From JAGOMX01 sp041738135 (lineage in GTDB: Bacteria; Pseudomonadota; Alphaproteobacteria; JAGOMX01), in assembly GCA_041738135.1 (NCBI GenBank), contig JBGSQK010000018.1, positions 82,618 through 146,617 of the forward strand: 64,000 nucleotides of DNA, in the 5' to 3' direction. How positions within the stretch are numbered: the stretch's first letter is position 1; each line of letters begins with the position of its first letter. This document shows, one piece after another, positions 8,925 to 17,418 of this stretch. A program made the translations under genes and the position numbers. The notes beneath the pieces are model-generated. The model saw only the letters and a program-made list of their open reading frames with translations. It did no database searches and was not told the origin of the DNA.

Positions 8925-10067
8925 TTAAAGAATCATTATGACTATCATTATGGCTGAAATGCTATAGAACATAATTTGTTTGAGAATCTTAAATTTTCTC
9001 GTGGCGATGCTCATGACTGTCAACCCTATGATTCCTGGATAGGATATTTCTAGGGCTGGGGCTAGGAATGCGGCTATGCCTTTAAAATCAAGTAGTGAGA
9101 CTACAAATGATAGGGCTGTTGTTGCCAATAAAGTTAGCGGAAACCGTTTTTCTGACAGACCTATGGTTGAGCAAATATAGCGCGCATAGATATTGTTTAA
9201 TGCCACTGCTGTTGTCAGGCATGACAGCAGCATGGCAATGCCTATAAACATGGTCGCGTTATCACCCATGATGTTTTCTGCTATGGTAGGAAGCATCAGT
9301 TCGGGATCCACATTCTCAAGTAAATGGGAATAGTGGGCGCCCAAAAATACAAGGCCTAGATAAACCATTCCCAATATGGTTGCTCCGAGAATGCTGGGTT
9401 TGATGGTATAAAGCAGTGCTTGACGAGTGGTTGCTGCCTTTGGGATCGTATGCTGGATCTGGGCAAAAATTAAGGCCGCAAAGAAAAATGCCGCGAATAA
9501 ATCCATGGTTTGAGATCCCGTGAGAAAGCCATTAATAAAGGCGGCACTAGCATTAGGTTCAGTGATCGTTTCGGGTGCGTATGCGAAGCCTATTATGATC
9601 AATGCCAGCAGGGTAGTCAAAAGAATGGGGCTCATCCACTTGCCGAGGATGTTAACCATGAACTGGTCTTTGAGGCATAGAAAGTAAGTCATTACGCTAA
9701 ATCCTATGCTAAATAGCATGAGCGATATTTCGGGGTATAGGTAAGACATTCCCCCATGAGCTACTGTGATGCAGCGGGGCACGACTCCGAAAGATCCTAG
9801 CAATGAAAGGGTAAACAGGGGCAGGGCGATTCTAGCGAAGGCGCCTGCTTCCGAGAAAAATGAGTCATAACTGCCTTTGTGCAGCTTGATAACGAATAGG
9901 CCTAAAAAGGGTAGCATGATGCCGGTTATGAGGAGACCTGCAAATCCCACAAGCCAGCTGCTGCCAGATGTGCTGCCGATTTGCAAGGGGAACACTAAAT
10001 TGCCTGAGCCAAAAAACATGGCAAACAGGGCAAAGCCGTAAGTAAATATATATGTATGTTGTCGCAT
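8925..10067 (-). CDS. brnQ: branched-chain amino acid transporter (BrnQ/LIVCS family)
   Basis: A 380-residue inner-membrane carrier importing leucine, isoleucine and valine with a cation. The N terminus has the family hallmark FALFAMFFGSGNLVFP, followed by about a dozen hydrophobic segments. The ATG at 10067 is preferred because GGAG lies 7 bases upstream; a GTG 12 bases earlier would include that ribosome binding site in the coding sequence. Upstream on the same strand lie a valine-rich leader peptide and a promoter, so expression is probably attenuated by branched-chain amino acid supply. An Lrp-type regulator is encoded 3.4 kb away. Confidence 0.92.
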   Translation of the reverse strand: MRQHTYIFTYGFALFAMFFGSGNLVFPLQIGSTSGSSWLVGFAGLLITGIMLPFLGLFVIKLHKGSYDSFFSEAGAFARIALPLFTLSLLGSFGVVPRCITVAHGGMSYLYPEISLMLFSIGFSVMTYFLCLKDQFMVNILGKWMSPILLTTLLALIIIGFAYAPETITEPNASAAFINGFLTGSQTMDLFAAFFFAALIFAQIQHTIPKAATTRQALLYTIKPSILGATILGMVYLGLVFLGAHYSHLLENVDPELMLPTIAENIMGDNATMFIGIAMLLSCLTTAVALNNIYARYICSTIGLSEKRFPLTLLATTALSFVVSLLDFKGIAAFLAPALEISYPGIIGLTVMSIATRKFKILKQIMFYSISAIMIVIMIL

Positions 10068-10072
10068 GAGTA

Positions 10073-10120
10073 TCTCCACTCTGAGAGTTAAATTAATTGC
10101 ATAAATTTTGGGTGAGGAGA
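10073..10120 (-). promoter_or_regulatory. possible brnQ ribosome-binding-site-sequestering stem
   Basis: On the minus strand TCTCCTCAC (10120-10112), just after the leader-peptide stop, can pair with GTGGAGA (10079-10073), which contains the brnQ Shine-Dalgarno. Seven pairs form with one bulged base. Pairing would hide the ribosome binding site, and a ribosome at the end of the leader peptide could mask the upstream strand. This is a structural inference only. Confidence 0.35.
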
Positions 10121-10123
10121 GAG

Positions 10124-10258
10124 TTATATGGCCGCGGGGGCCACAACGACGACGACAACTGAGACGATTTGAGTTAAGGCAACAGCAGGGTGAGCTCTTC
10201 TAGATGGATCTAAAAGAGGGGAAATAAAATACAATTTCCTCGTCTCTGTGCGTTTCAT
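10124..10258 (-). CDS. valine-rich leader peptide upstream of brnQ (attenuator)
   Basis: An open frame of 44 codons from ATG at 10258 ends TQIVSVVVVVVAPAAI-stop, 57 bases before the brnQ ATG. The run IVSVVVVVV is the kind of regulatory codon cluster seen in ilvL and ivbL leader peptides of enteric bacteria. The frame begins 28-35 bases after a good promoter and stops before brnQ, as expected of a leader. The ribosome binding site is weak (AAAG). The length of the earlier part (residues 1-29, no regulatory codons) is longer than in the classic leaders. No other reading of this gap explains six consecutive Val codons. Confidence 0.7.
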   Translation of the reverse strand: MKRTETRKLYFISPLLDPSRRAHPAVALTQIVSVVVVVVAPAAI

Positions 10259-10292
10259 ATTAGCTTTGTTTGCTCAAACTCATACTAGAAAT

Positions 10293-10320
10293 ATTATCAG
10301 CTCTAGTGGATGATTTGCAA
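10293..10320 (-). promoter_or_regulatory. sigma70-type promoter for leader peptide and brnQ
   Basis: Minus strand TTGCAA (10320-10315) and GATAAT (10298-10293) are separated by 16 bases. The start of transcription would fall near 10286, about 28 bases before the leader peptide ATG. Confidence 0.5.
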
Positions 10321-10351
10321 GGAAGAAGGTTGTTCGTATTTTAATTGTGAA

Positions 10352-10380
10352 TTGCTTCGGCTGATAAACCTGTGTATGAT
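10352..10380 (+). promoter_or_regulatory. sigma70-type promoter for yajC-secD-secF
   Basis: TTGCTT (10352-10357) and TATGAT (10375-10380) are 17 bases apart, and the yajC ATG follows 38 bases after the -10 box. AGAAGGAG (10402-10409) is the ribosome binding site. Confidence 0.5.
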
Positions 10381-10417
10381 CCCATACAAATAGATCAATT
10401 TAGAAGGAGTTATTGAC

Positions 10418-10834
10418 ATGATTGACGAAGCTTTTGCGCAAGCTGCTGGTGCAGCACCTGCCGGATTTGACTTTATGGGATTGGCCCCACTTGTGGTTAT
10501 TTTTGTGGCGTTCTATTTCTTTTTGATACGTCCTCAACAAAAGAAAGCGCAGCAACAGCGTGAAATGCTATCAGCCATTGTAAAGGGCGATCGTGTGGTG
10601 ACTGTGGGTGGCATTCTTGGTAAGGTTCATTCAATTGAGAATGAAATGGAAGTGGTTATTGAGGTTGAAGATGGTGTCCGTCTTCGCTTGTTGAAGTCTG
10701 CTATCGTTGAAAAAGTCCCTTCCATGGCAGCCATGAAGGCTCAGGCCAGTGCAGATGGCGAGGCCGCTGTAAAAACCAAGCCACGCAGGCTTGCAAACCC
10801 AAAAAAGACTTCTAAGGACAAGACCGTCAACTAA
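10418..10834 (+). CDS. yajC: preprotein translocase subunit YajC
   Basis: A 138-residue protein of the SecDF-YajC accessory complex of the Sec translocon. It has one membrane segment near residues 21-40 (LVVIFVAFYFFLI) directly followed by RPQQKK, then the YajC core GDRVVTVGGILGKV near residue 63. The C-terminal ~30 residues are lysine-rich and poorly conserved. It is followed 11 bases later by secD, the usual operon order. A second, shorter YajC-like protein is encoded at 58538-58804. Confidence 0.95.
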   Translation: MIDEAFAQAAGAAPAGFDFMGLAPLVVIFVAFYFFLIRPQQKKAQQQREMLSAIVKGDRVVTVGGILGKVHSIENEMEVVIEVEDGVRLRLLKSAIVEKVPSMAAMKAQASADGEAAVKTKPRRLANPKKTSKDKTVN

Positions 10835-10845
10835 ACAGGTGTGCT

Positions 10846-12393
10846 ATGCAATTTTCTAAGTGGAAAGCCTTTTTAATTCTGGGAATATGTTTTCTCGGCA
10901 TTATATTCGCCAGCCCGAACGTGCTTACTCCAGCGCAGCGGGCTTACTTACCTGAATGGATGAAACCCGTGAATTTGGGCTTGGACCTGCAAGGTGGTTC
11001 GCAGCTGTTGCTGGAAGTGGATGTGCAGGCGGGGCTGAAGGATCAGCTGAGTGCATTGGTTGATTCTGTCCGCAGTACCCTAAGGACAGAAAAAATTGGT
11101 TATACGGATTTGAATGCGAAGGCGACTTCAGTCACTTTTACAATTCGCGACCCTAGCCAGATCCAAGAAGCTAGAAAAGTGCTAGCCAAAGAAATATCCG
11201 ATGCGGATGTGGAGATTAATGCGGATGGCACAGGTCGCCTTGAATTTACTAAGGCAGCTATCAATGAGCGTACCCGCAGCATGCTTACCCAATCTATCGA
11301 GATGGTGCATCGCCGCATCGATGAGTTTGGCACGGCAGAAGCCAACGTGCAACAACAGGGTGATTCAAACATTCTCGTGCAATTGCCGGGCGTGAGCGAT
11401 CCTGCTCGTGTGCGGGAATTGCTTGGTCGTACCGCGAAGATGACGTTCCGTCTGGTGCATCCTGAATCTTATGCTTTGCTCGCTCAAGGAAAGATTCCTC
11501 CAGGTTATGAAAAACTCGCTGGTAATTCCAAAAGCGAGTCTTACATCATCAGCAAACAAATCATGATGGGCGGTGAAAATCTTACCAACGCGAGTCCTGG
11601 CTTTGACCAATATGGACGTCCGTCGGTGAACTTTAAATTTGACTCCTCTGGCGCCCGAAAGTTTGGAGATATAACTCGTAAGAATATTGGCCGTCAACTG
11701 GCAATCGTTCTTGATGCCCAAGTCATTAGTGCGCCAACTATTAACTCGCAGATAAATGGCAGCGGTGAAATCACAGGTCAATTTGATGTCAAAGAAACCA
11801 CCGACCTTTCCATTTTGATGCGTGCCGGTGCGCTTCCTGCGCCTCTGCATGTGATTGAAGAGCGAACCGTGGGCCCAGATTTGGGGGCAGATTCTATCGA
11901 AGCCGGTAAGAATGCAACGGTCTTAGCTGTTATATTTGTCGCGATCTTCATGATTCTGGTCTATTCGTTCTTCGGCGTTATGGCTGACATTGCAGTGATA
12001 TTTAACATTATCTTGTTGATTGCCCTGATGTCCATAATCCAGGCAACTCTGACACTGCCAGGTATCGCTGGTATTGCTCTGACCATTGGTATGGCCGTGG
12101 ATGCCAACGTTCTTATTTATGAACGTATCAAGGAGGAGCTGCGCAATGGACATAAACCAGCGTCCGCTATTGAGGCGGGTTATACCCGTGCTATGGCGAC
12201 CATTGTGGACTCGAACTTGACCACATTAATCGGAAGCGTTCTGCTTTATATCTTTGGGACAGGTGTTGTGCGTGGATTTGCTGTGACTCTTTCCATAGGT
12301 ATTCTCGTGTCCATGTTTACCGCCATTACGCTGACGCGTTTGATTGCGGTTTATTGGATGCGCTGGCGCAAACCAAAAACATTACCGATTTAA
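10846..12393 (+). CDS. secD: protein translocase subunit SecD
   Basis: A 515-residue inner-membrane protein that uses the proton gradient to pull exported proteins across the membrane. Visible marks: one N-terminal membrane segment; GLDLQGGSQLLLEVD near residue 44; a large periplasmic domain with LVQLPGV; and a five-helix C-terminal membrane block containing GPDLGADSI and GMAVDANVLIYERIKEE, the conserved SecD Asp/Arg motif. Length is typical for alphaproteobacterial SecD. It lies between yajC and secF in one operon. Confidence 0.96.
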   Translation: MQFSKWKAFLILGICFLGIIFASPNVLTPAQRAYLPEWMKPVNLGLDLQGGSQLLLEVDVQAGLKDQLSALVDSVRSTLRTEKIGYTDLNAKATSVTFTIRDPSQIQEARKVLAKEISDADVEINADGTGRLEFTKAAINERTRSMLTQSIEMVHRRIDEFGTAEANVQQQGDSNILVQLPGVSDPARVRELLGRTAKMTFRLVHPESYALLAQGKIPPGYEKLAGNSKSESYIISKQIMMGGENLTNASPGFDQYGRPSVNFKFDSSGARKFGDITRKNIGRQLAIVLDAQVISAPTINSQINGSGEITGQFDVKETTDLSILMRAGALPAPLHVIEERTVGPDLGADSIEAGKNATVLAVIFVAIFMILVYSFFGVMADIAVIFNIILLIALMSIIQATLTLPGIAGIALTIGMAVDANVLIYERIKEELRNGHKPASAIEAGYTRAMATIVDSNLTTLIGSVLLYIFGTGVVRGFAVTLSIGILVSMFTAITLTRLIAVYWMRWRKPKTLPI

Positions 12394-12407
12394 TTCAGGA
12401 GTAAAAC

Positions 12408-13337
12408 ATGGCTTTGTTAACACCAGTTCCTTACAATACGAAGATAGATTTCGTCAGACAACGATTTATAAGTATGGGAGTGTCTGCGGTTATTTCATTG
12501 GCTTCTATCGTTGGCCTTTTTACAATTGGGCTAAATTACGGCGTTGACTTTAAGGGTGGCTATCTGCTTGAAATCCGCACTGAGCAACCTGCCAACCTTG
12601 ATGAGCTGCGCACCAAGTTGGATTCTTTGGGCTTTGGTGAAGTGAAACTTCAAGAAGCTGGCAGCCCCAACGACATCATGATACGTGTTGAGAAAAAAGA
12701 AACCGAAGGCGGTCAACAGAACGAAACCGTTCAGAAGATTAAAACGGCTTTGGGAGAAAACGTTGAGTATCGCCGAGTGGAAACGGTTGGTGCTAAGGTC
12801 AGCGAAAGTCTAAAGAGAAACGGCATCTATGCCGTGGTTTTTGCTTTGCTAGCCATGTTAGTGTACATCTGGTTCCGTTATGAATGGCAATACGGACTTA
12901 GCGGTATTTTGGCGCTAGTGCATGACTGTATTACCGTGCTTGGATTCTATGTGTTTACGGGTATGGAGTTTAACGAAACAGCCATTATTGCCATTTTAAC
13001 CACGGCTGGTTATTCCATTAACGACACCGTTGTTATTTATGACCGTATAAGAGAAAATGTTCGTAAGTATAAGAAAATGAGTATGATGGAGTTGATCAAC
13101 CAGAGCGTCAACGATACACTTTCCCGGACTGTGTTGACGTCCTCCACCACATTAATAGCCCTCACCGCGCTATATTTTTTTGGCGGCAGGGTAATCGAGT
13201 TGTTCACGCTCCCCATGATCGTTGGTATCGCTGTTGGTACCTATTCATCTATTTTTGTGTCATCGGTCTTGTTGATCTACTTCACTCCACCTAGAGGTGA
13301 GGAAGCGGCACACGTTGAAGTAATGACGAAGGGATAG
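12408..13337 (+). CDS. secF: protein translocase subunit SecF
   Basis: A 309-residue partner of SecD. It has the SecF marks NYGVDFKGGYLLEI near residue 43, a short periplasmic domain, then a membrane block with TTAGYSINDTVVIYDRIREN near residue 198. AGGAG sits 7 bases before the ATG, and the gap to secD is 14 bases. The operon ends here; beyond lies a palindromic repeat, then a convergent lrp-type gene. Confidence 0.96.
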   Translation: MALLTPVPYNTKIDFVRQRFISMGVSAVISLASIVGLFTIGLNYGVDFKGGYLLEIRTEQPANLDELRTKLDSLGFGEVKLQEAGSPNDIMIRVEKKETEGGQQNETVQKIKTALGENVEYRRVETVGAKVSESLKRNGIYAVVFALLAMLVYIWFRYEWQYGLSGILALVHDCITVLGFYVFTGMEFNETAIIAILTTAGYSINDTVVIYDRIRENVRKYKKMSMMELINQSVNDTLSRTVLTSSTTLIALTALYFFGGRVIELFTLPMIVGIAVGTYSSIFVSSVLLIYFTPPRGEEAAHVEVMTKG

Positions 13338-13354
13338 TTGATCCGACTGATACC

Positions 13355-13479
13355 TGTGCCATCCCCGCGGAGGCGGGGATCTAGCGCAAATGCGCGACAA
13401 AGCCGCTTCTATATGACTATTCTGAATCGCTTCGCTCTACTTCTTTTGCTGGATAGCCGTCTTCGCGGGTATGACACAG
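13355..13479. repeat. ~125-bp palindromic repeat, copy 1 (diverged)
   Basis: The outer arms read TGTGCCATCCCCGCGGAGGCGG on the left (given here in part) and GCTGGATAGCCGTCTTCGCG on the right. They are inexact inverted repeats of each other around a ~65-bp core. The whole unit aligns with the reverse complement of the element at 21208-21332, including the core (GCAAATG at the core start, TCGC-TCGCTC-ACT near its end). It sits between the convergent ends of secF and an Lrp gene. It resembles REP or non-autonomous mobile repeats. Confidence 0.75.
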
Positions 13480-13497
13480 ATGGGATGCGTTAATGAA

Positions 13498-13998
13498 CTA
13501 AACCGCAATCTTTGTTGTATAGCTCACCCGGTTAAGAGCAAAACTGCTTCTAAATACACGCAAATTAGGATCTGTTGAGAGTACACGGCGTACAAAGTCG
13601 TTGTACTCTTCAACGTTAGATACCATGATCACTAGAAAATAATCGTAATCACCCGAAACAAAGTAACACTGCATAACTTCAGGGTGTTGTGTGATTTTTC
13701 GTTCAAAGCTTTCAAGCATATCGTTGCGTTGACGCTCTAACGAGACATTCAAAAAAACGATAAAATTCTTACCCACCTTTTCAGGGCTCACCAGCGACAC
13801 ATCCTGTAGAATTACACCTTTCTCACGGAGCAATCTGACACGCCGCAAACAAGGGGGAGGGGACAAACCTACCCGTTCTGCAAGTTCCAGATTCGTGATT
13901 TGGTTGTTTTCCTGCAATATGTTGAGAATCTTGCGATCTATTTGATCAAGCTCAACATGATGGGGTGCCTGCGACTTATAGTTTACATCATTATTCAT
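13498..13998 (-). CDS. Lrp/AsnC family transcriptional regulator
   Basis: A 166-residue protein with an N-terminal winged helix-turn-helix (LDQIDRKILNILQENN, then NLELAERVGLSPPPCLRRV near residues 36-54) and a C-terminal ligand-binding RAM domain (MQCYFVSGDYDYFLVIMV near residue 115). Family members bind amino acids such as leucine and control transport or metabolism. The gene stands alone and converges on secF; control of brnQ nearby is plausible but not shown. Confidence 0.93.
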   Translation of the reverse strand: MNNDVNYKSQAPHHVELDQIDRKILNILQENNQITNLELAERVGLSPPPCLRRVRLLREKGVILQDVSLVSPEKVGKNFIVFLNVSLERQRNDMLESFERKITQHPEVMQCYFVSGDYDYFLVIMVSNVEEYNDFVRRVLSTDPNLRVFRSSFALNRVSYTTKIAV

Positions 13999-14138
13999 TA
14001 GCTAATCTTTCCAAATATTTCAAATTGTATAAGAATATGTAACACATATTGAAACAAATGGGCATACATTAAAAATTTCTTTTTTGAAGTTCTGTGTAAA
14101 AATCTACCCATTAAGACATCAATTATGGAGACCTAAAA

Positions 14139-14468
14139 ATGATAAGAGCACTTACTATGTTTATCTTGATTTCACTAGCACCGACTGTATCTCATGCTAC
14201 GCAGGACCCTGATCTTGAATTTGGGATAGAACGAAAGTTTGAAAGCTCAGTCATCATCGTTTCACCAGAAGCAAAGAAGAAAGCAAAACTTATCTATGTA
14301 AGGCGGACAATGCCATTCATACTCAGCGGAACTGCTGCTATAACTGAATTGGTTTTAAGGGTTAACAGAAGCGCAAACCCCGATGCCATCGTAGCAGCAA
14401 CTGTTCTTTGGTTGGCGGCAAATCTATCTGGTCTGTTGAATTTATACCTGGATTTTAGGACCCAGTGA
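14139..14468 (+). CDS. small exported/membrane protein of unknown function
   Basis: A 109-residue protein with a clear signal peptide (FILISLAPTVSHA, cleavage likely before TQDPD) and two hydrophobic stretches near residues 61-75 and 83-105. GGAG lies 8 bases before the ATG. No family recognised. Its end overlaps the convergent GrpB-GNAT gene by 14 bases. Confidence 0.65.
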   Translation: MIRALTMFILISLAPTVSHATQDPDLEFGIERKFESSVIIVSPEAKKKAKLIYVRRTMPFILSGTAAITELVLRVNRSANPDAIVAATVLWLAANLSGLLNLYLDFRTQ

Positions 14469-15405
14469 GTCTTTTGCCAAGATCAACCGTATCATAATCT
14501 GCAAGGGGTTCAGGATACGGAAATTCCATTTCAACATATCCCAAACGCTTATAAAAAGGTACGGCGTTAGGATCGGAATGAAGATGAAAAAAACGGCACC
14601 CTCTCTGGGCGAGCCATCTTTCGATCTGCGAAAGAAACCATGTGCCAGATCCGTGTCGTTGATAAGGGCCGTCAATGGCAAAAGGTCTCAGCAGGGCTAT
14701 GTTACTGTCTACAAGTAATTGAATATGGGCTGCACCCACAATCTTGGTTCCAACGCTCATGACGAAATGATAGTTATTCTCAGCGGTTATGGACGGATGA
14801 TGAGGGTCATATACAATCCCTATGCCATCAAAGATCTGTTCTTTGCGGATGCGATGATAAGCTTCCCATTCAGCAGGCGTGAGGGCTTGTACGATGAGTT
14901 TGCCCTCAAAGCCCGTTTTATCCAAGATTCCTTTTACAAAAGAATCTTTGCTAAGGGTATAGGTTGTCCGATCATCTTTGAATGTAGCTGCAAGCTTCAT
15001 TTTAAGTGTCTCATAAGCCTTTAAATCCCCTGGATGGTTTATGAGATGCTGCCTAAACAAAAGGTGTTTATCGATTTCAGCATGCCCCTCTTCCCACATA
15101 TGAACATGAAACTTTTCATAGGGGCCAATTTTCTGGAAGAATCTCCTGAACATCATGCCCAGCTCGCCCCTTGGTCTGTAGCCCATATCCATTAAGCTGA
15201 TTTCATCAACAACTGTAATGTCCTTGACTACAGGTATCAAATCTATAATTGGCTTTGCTGCCAAACCAGGTATGGACGTGCTACCTATGTGCAAGACATC
15301 AACGCAGTTGTCGCCCAAAGCTTGTTTGATTTTTTCTGCTTCGGTCTTAAAAAGCTCATGCCATTGTGGATTATGGGGTACTACTTCTACACTCTTACTA
15401 TTCAC
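14455..15405 (-). CDS. GrpB-domain/GNAT acetyltransferase fusion
   Basis: A 316-residue two-domain protein. Residues 1-~165 match the GrpB (UPF0157) nucleotidyltransferase-like family: VEVVPHNPQWHELF, DVLHIGSTSIPGLAAKPIID, and HVHMWEEGHAEIDKHLLFRQ. Residues ~170-316 are a GNAT N-acetyltransferase: PFAIDGPYQRHGSGTWFLSQ (acetyl-CoA loop) and SDPNAVPFYKRLGYVE. The start is taken as GTG at 15405, two bases after the ABC transporter stop, with AAGGA 8 bases upstream; the longer frame would overlap the transporter. Substrates are unknown. Confidence 0.85.
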   Translation of the reverse strand: MNSKSVEVVPHNPQWHELFKTEAEKIKQALGDNCVDVLHIGSTSIPGLAAKPIIDLIPVVKDITVVDEISLMDMGYRPRGELGMMFRRFFQKIGPYEKFHVHMWEEGHAEIDKHLLFRQHLINHPGDLKAYETLKMKLAATFKDDRTTYTLSKDSFVKGILDKTGFEGKLIVQALTPAEWEAYHRIRKEQIFDGIGIVYDPHHPSITAENNYHFVMSVGTKIVGAAHIQLLVDSNIALLRPFAIDGPYQRHGSGTWFLSQIERWLAQRGCRFFHLHSDPNAVPFYKRLGYVEMEFPYPEPLADYDTVDLGKRLTGS

Positions 15406-15406
15406 G

Positions 15407-17200
15407 TTATATTCCTTGGTTACGTTTCCTCTGTCGATCCTCAGGCAAGAATCCACCAATTTGGGCGTTCCATAATGTTTCATACAAGCCTTTTTTGGCA
15501 AGCAGTTCTTCATGATTACCATCTTCGACGATTTTGCCCTTATCGAACACTAGTATTCGGTCCATATGCAGAAGCGTCGAAAGTCTGTGGGCAATGACTA
15601 GGGTCGTTTTGTCTTGCATCAAATCCCAAAGGCTGTCTTGGATTAAGCGCTCGGTTATGGTATCCAGTTGGCTTGTGGCTTCATCAAGCATTAAGATGGG
15701 TGCATTCTTTAGGATAGCACGGGCGACTGATATTCTCTGGCGTTGACCGCCGGAAAGTTTCACTCCGCGTTCGCCCACAAAGTTATCATACTTTCCTTGC
15801 AGAGCTTGGATGAACTCGTGAGCGTGGGCGCGCTTAGAGGCATCTATAACTTCCTTGTCGGAAGCATCGGCACGACCATATCTGATGTTATCCATTAGTG
15901 TACGGTTAAACAAAGACGGATCTTGTGGGATCATGCCAATATTCTGCCTAAGGCTATCTTGTGTCACATGACTGATATCCTGGCCATCGATTAAGATATG
16001 TCCGGAAGTTACATCGTATAGCCTGAGAATAAGATTTACGAATGTGGTCTTACCACTTCCCGAATAGCCAACCAGGCCTACTTTTTGACCTGGCGCAATG
16101 GTTATGGTTTTGTTTTCAAACAACGGAACAGCGCCTTTATAATGGAATTTCACGCGTTCAAATCTGATTTCGCCTTTAGTGACCACGAGTTCTTTTGCGT
16201 CGGGCGAGTCAACAATTTCTATAGGTGCCGTTGTGGTACGCAAAGCTTGCGTCGCTTTACCCATCATTTGTGAGAAGTCGGAGAAGTCTTTAGTGAGCTG
16301 CCAAAGAAAATCGGCAATGGCAATATTAATACCTAAGATCAGGGCGAAATCTCCCACTGATATAAGCCCTTCTTGCCTTCCTTTGATCAGGAAATAAATG
16401 GTAAAACCTAAGTAGATGACGAATGAATAGCCATAAATAAAAAATACCCAGAAGTATGCCCATTGCAGTTTTTGTTCCGCTTGTACCGCGGATTCAAAAA
16501 CGTTGTTGAGCACTGTACGTTCTTCCCTTTTTCTTGCAAACAAACGCACAGATAAAATATTTGATAGCACATCCACCATTTTCCCAGTGATGGAAGAACC
16601 TATTTCTGACCAATGATCAGACAACCGAGTAAGCCTAGGTGCAAAAGCGATTGAAATAATTATAAACAAAGATGACCAGATAAACATTGAAATTGCAAAA
16701 ATGCTATTTACCTGCCAAAGCGTGAATATGGCTACGGCAAGGGCAAGAAAATGGCTCAGGAAGCTATCAATCACGAGATGCAGTATTTCTGGTATACTGT
16801 ATGTCAAGTCATTTATCTTATTAGCAAGTCCTCCAGAGAAGCTGTTTTGATAAAAAGTATGACTTTGATCAATGAGCTTGCCAAAATTTGTGTGTGCTAT
16901 CCTTTGTCGCAAGCGAGGAATCATTCTGATTTCCACGAAATAGCCATAGAGCCGATAGACGCTCGATACGGCAAAAGACATGAAGAAATAGGCTCCAGCA
17001 GGAAAAAGAAGCAATGCGAAAATGTTATCCTGAGAGGCTTCGGTAACGCGATCTAGTATAATTTTTAATAGGTAAGGTCTGACCGATAAATCAATAGCCC
17101 ATACAACGGCAACCAAGATCATAACAAAAATGGGGCCTGGATACGGCCGAATCATTTTTAGGGTAAAACTTGCAACATCTTTTGCCGATATATTATTCAT
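15407..17200 (-). CDS. ABC exporter, fused membrane and ATPase domains (MsbA-like)
   Basis: A 597-residue half-transporter. The N-terminal ~320 residues hold six membrane helices; the C-terminal nucleotide-binding domain has Walker A GLVGYSGSGKTT, Q-loop region GMIPQDPSLF, signature LSGGQRQRISVARAI, Walker B APILMLDEATSQLD and the switch His in LVIAHRLSTLL. All catalytic residues are present. It works as a dimer exporting a lipid or drug-like substrate; the substrate cannot be deduced. It is translationally close to the downstream GrpB-GNAT gene (1-base gap), suggesting co-transcription. Confidence 0.93.
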   Translation of the reverse strand: MNNISAKDVASFTLKMIRPYPGPIFVMILVAVVWAIDLSVRPYLLKIILDRVTEASQDNIFALLLFPAGAYFFMSFAVSSVYRLYGYFVEIRMIPRLRQRIAHTNFGKLIDQSHTFYQNSFSGGLANKINDLTYSIPEILHLVIDSFLSHFLALAVAIFTLWQVNSIFAISMFIWSSLFIIISIAFAPRLTRLSDHWSEIGSSITGKMVDVLSNILSVRLFARKREERTVLNNVFESAVQAEQKLQWAYFWVFFIYGYSFVIYLGFTIYFLIKGRQEGLISVGDFALILGINIAIADFLWQLTKDFSDFSQMMGKATQALRTTTAPIEIVDSPDAKELVVTKGEIRFERVKFHYKGAVPLFENKTITIAPGQKVGLVGYSGSGKTTFVNLILRLYDVTSGHILIDGQDISHVTQDSLRQNIGMIPQDPSLFNRTLMDNIRYGRADASDKEVIDASKRAHAHEFIQALQGKYDNFVGERGVKLSGGQRQRISVARAILKNAPILMLDEATSQLDTITERLIQDSLWDLMQDKTTLVIAHRLSTLLHMDRILVFDKGKIVEDGNHEELLAKKGLYETLWNAQIGGFLPEDRQRKRNQGI

Positions 17201-17365
17201 ATTTAGCGGGCCCTATGGGCGCTCCATTCTTTTTGATTTCTGGCTCTTATTCTTAAAATAGCCACTTTCATTTATGAATTTAATACTTAGAGCCGAAATC
17301 CACAAGAAAAATCAATAAAAACAGGAAATGAGTGAGGAAAGTTGGCTTTGGAATAATATTAATAC

Positions 17366-17402
17366 AAAAAAACGCTGCTCTCACTTTTGTGAGGCAGCGC
17401 TA
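17366..17402 (-). terminator. rho-independent terminator after infC
   Basis: On the minus strand GCGCTGCCTCAC, loop AAAA, GTGAGAGCAGCG, then seven T's. The stem has one mismatch. It directly follows infC, so rpmI and rplT are not co-transcribed here. Confidence 0.88.
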
Positions 17403-17418
17403 TTGTCTTATAAGAAAG

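Noticed and set aside
11365..11850. Minus-strand 161-codon frame inside secD
   Set aside because: secD is unambiguous over the same bases; the opposite frame has no recognisable motif.
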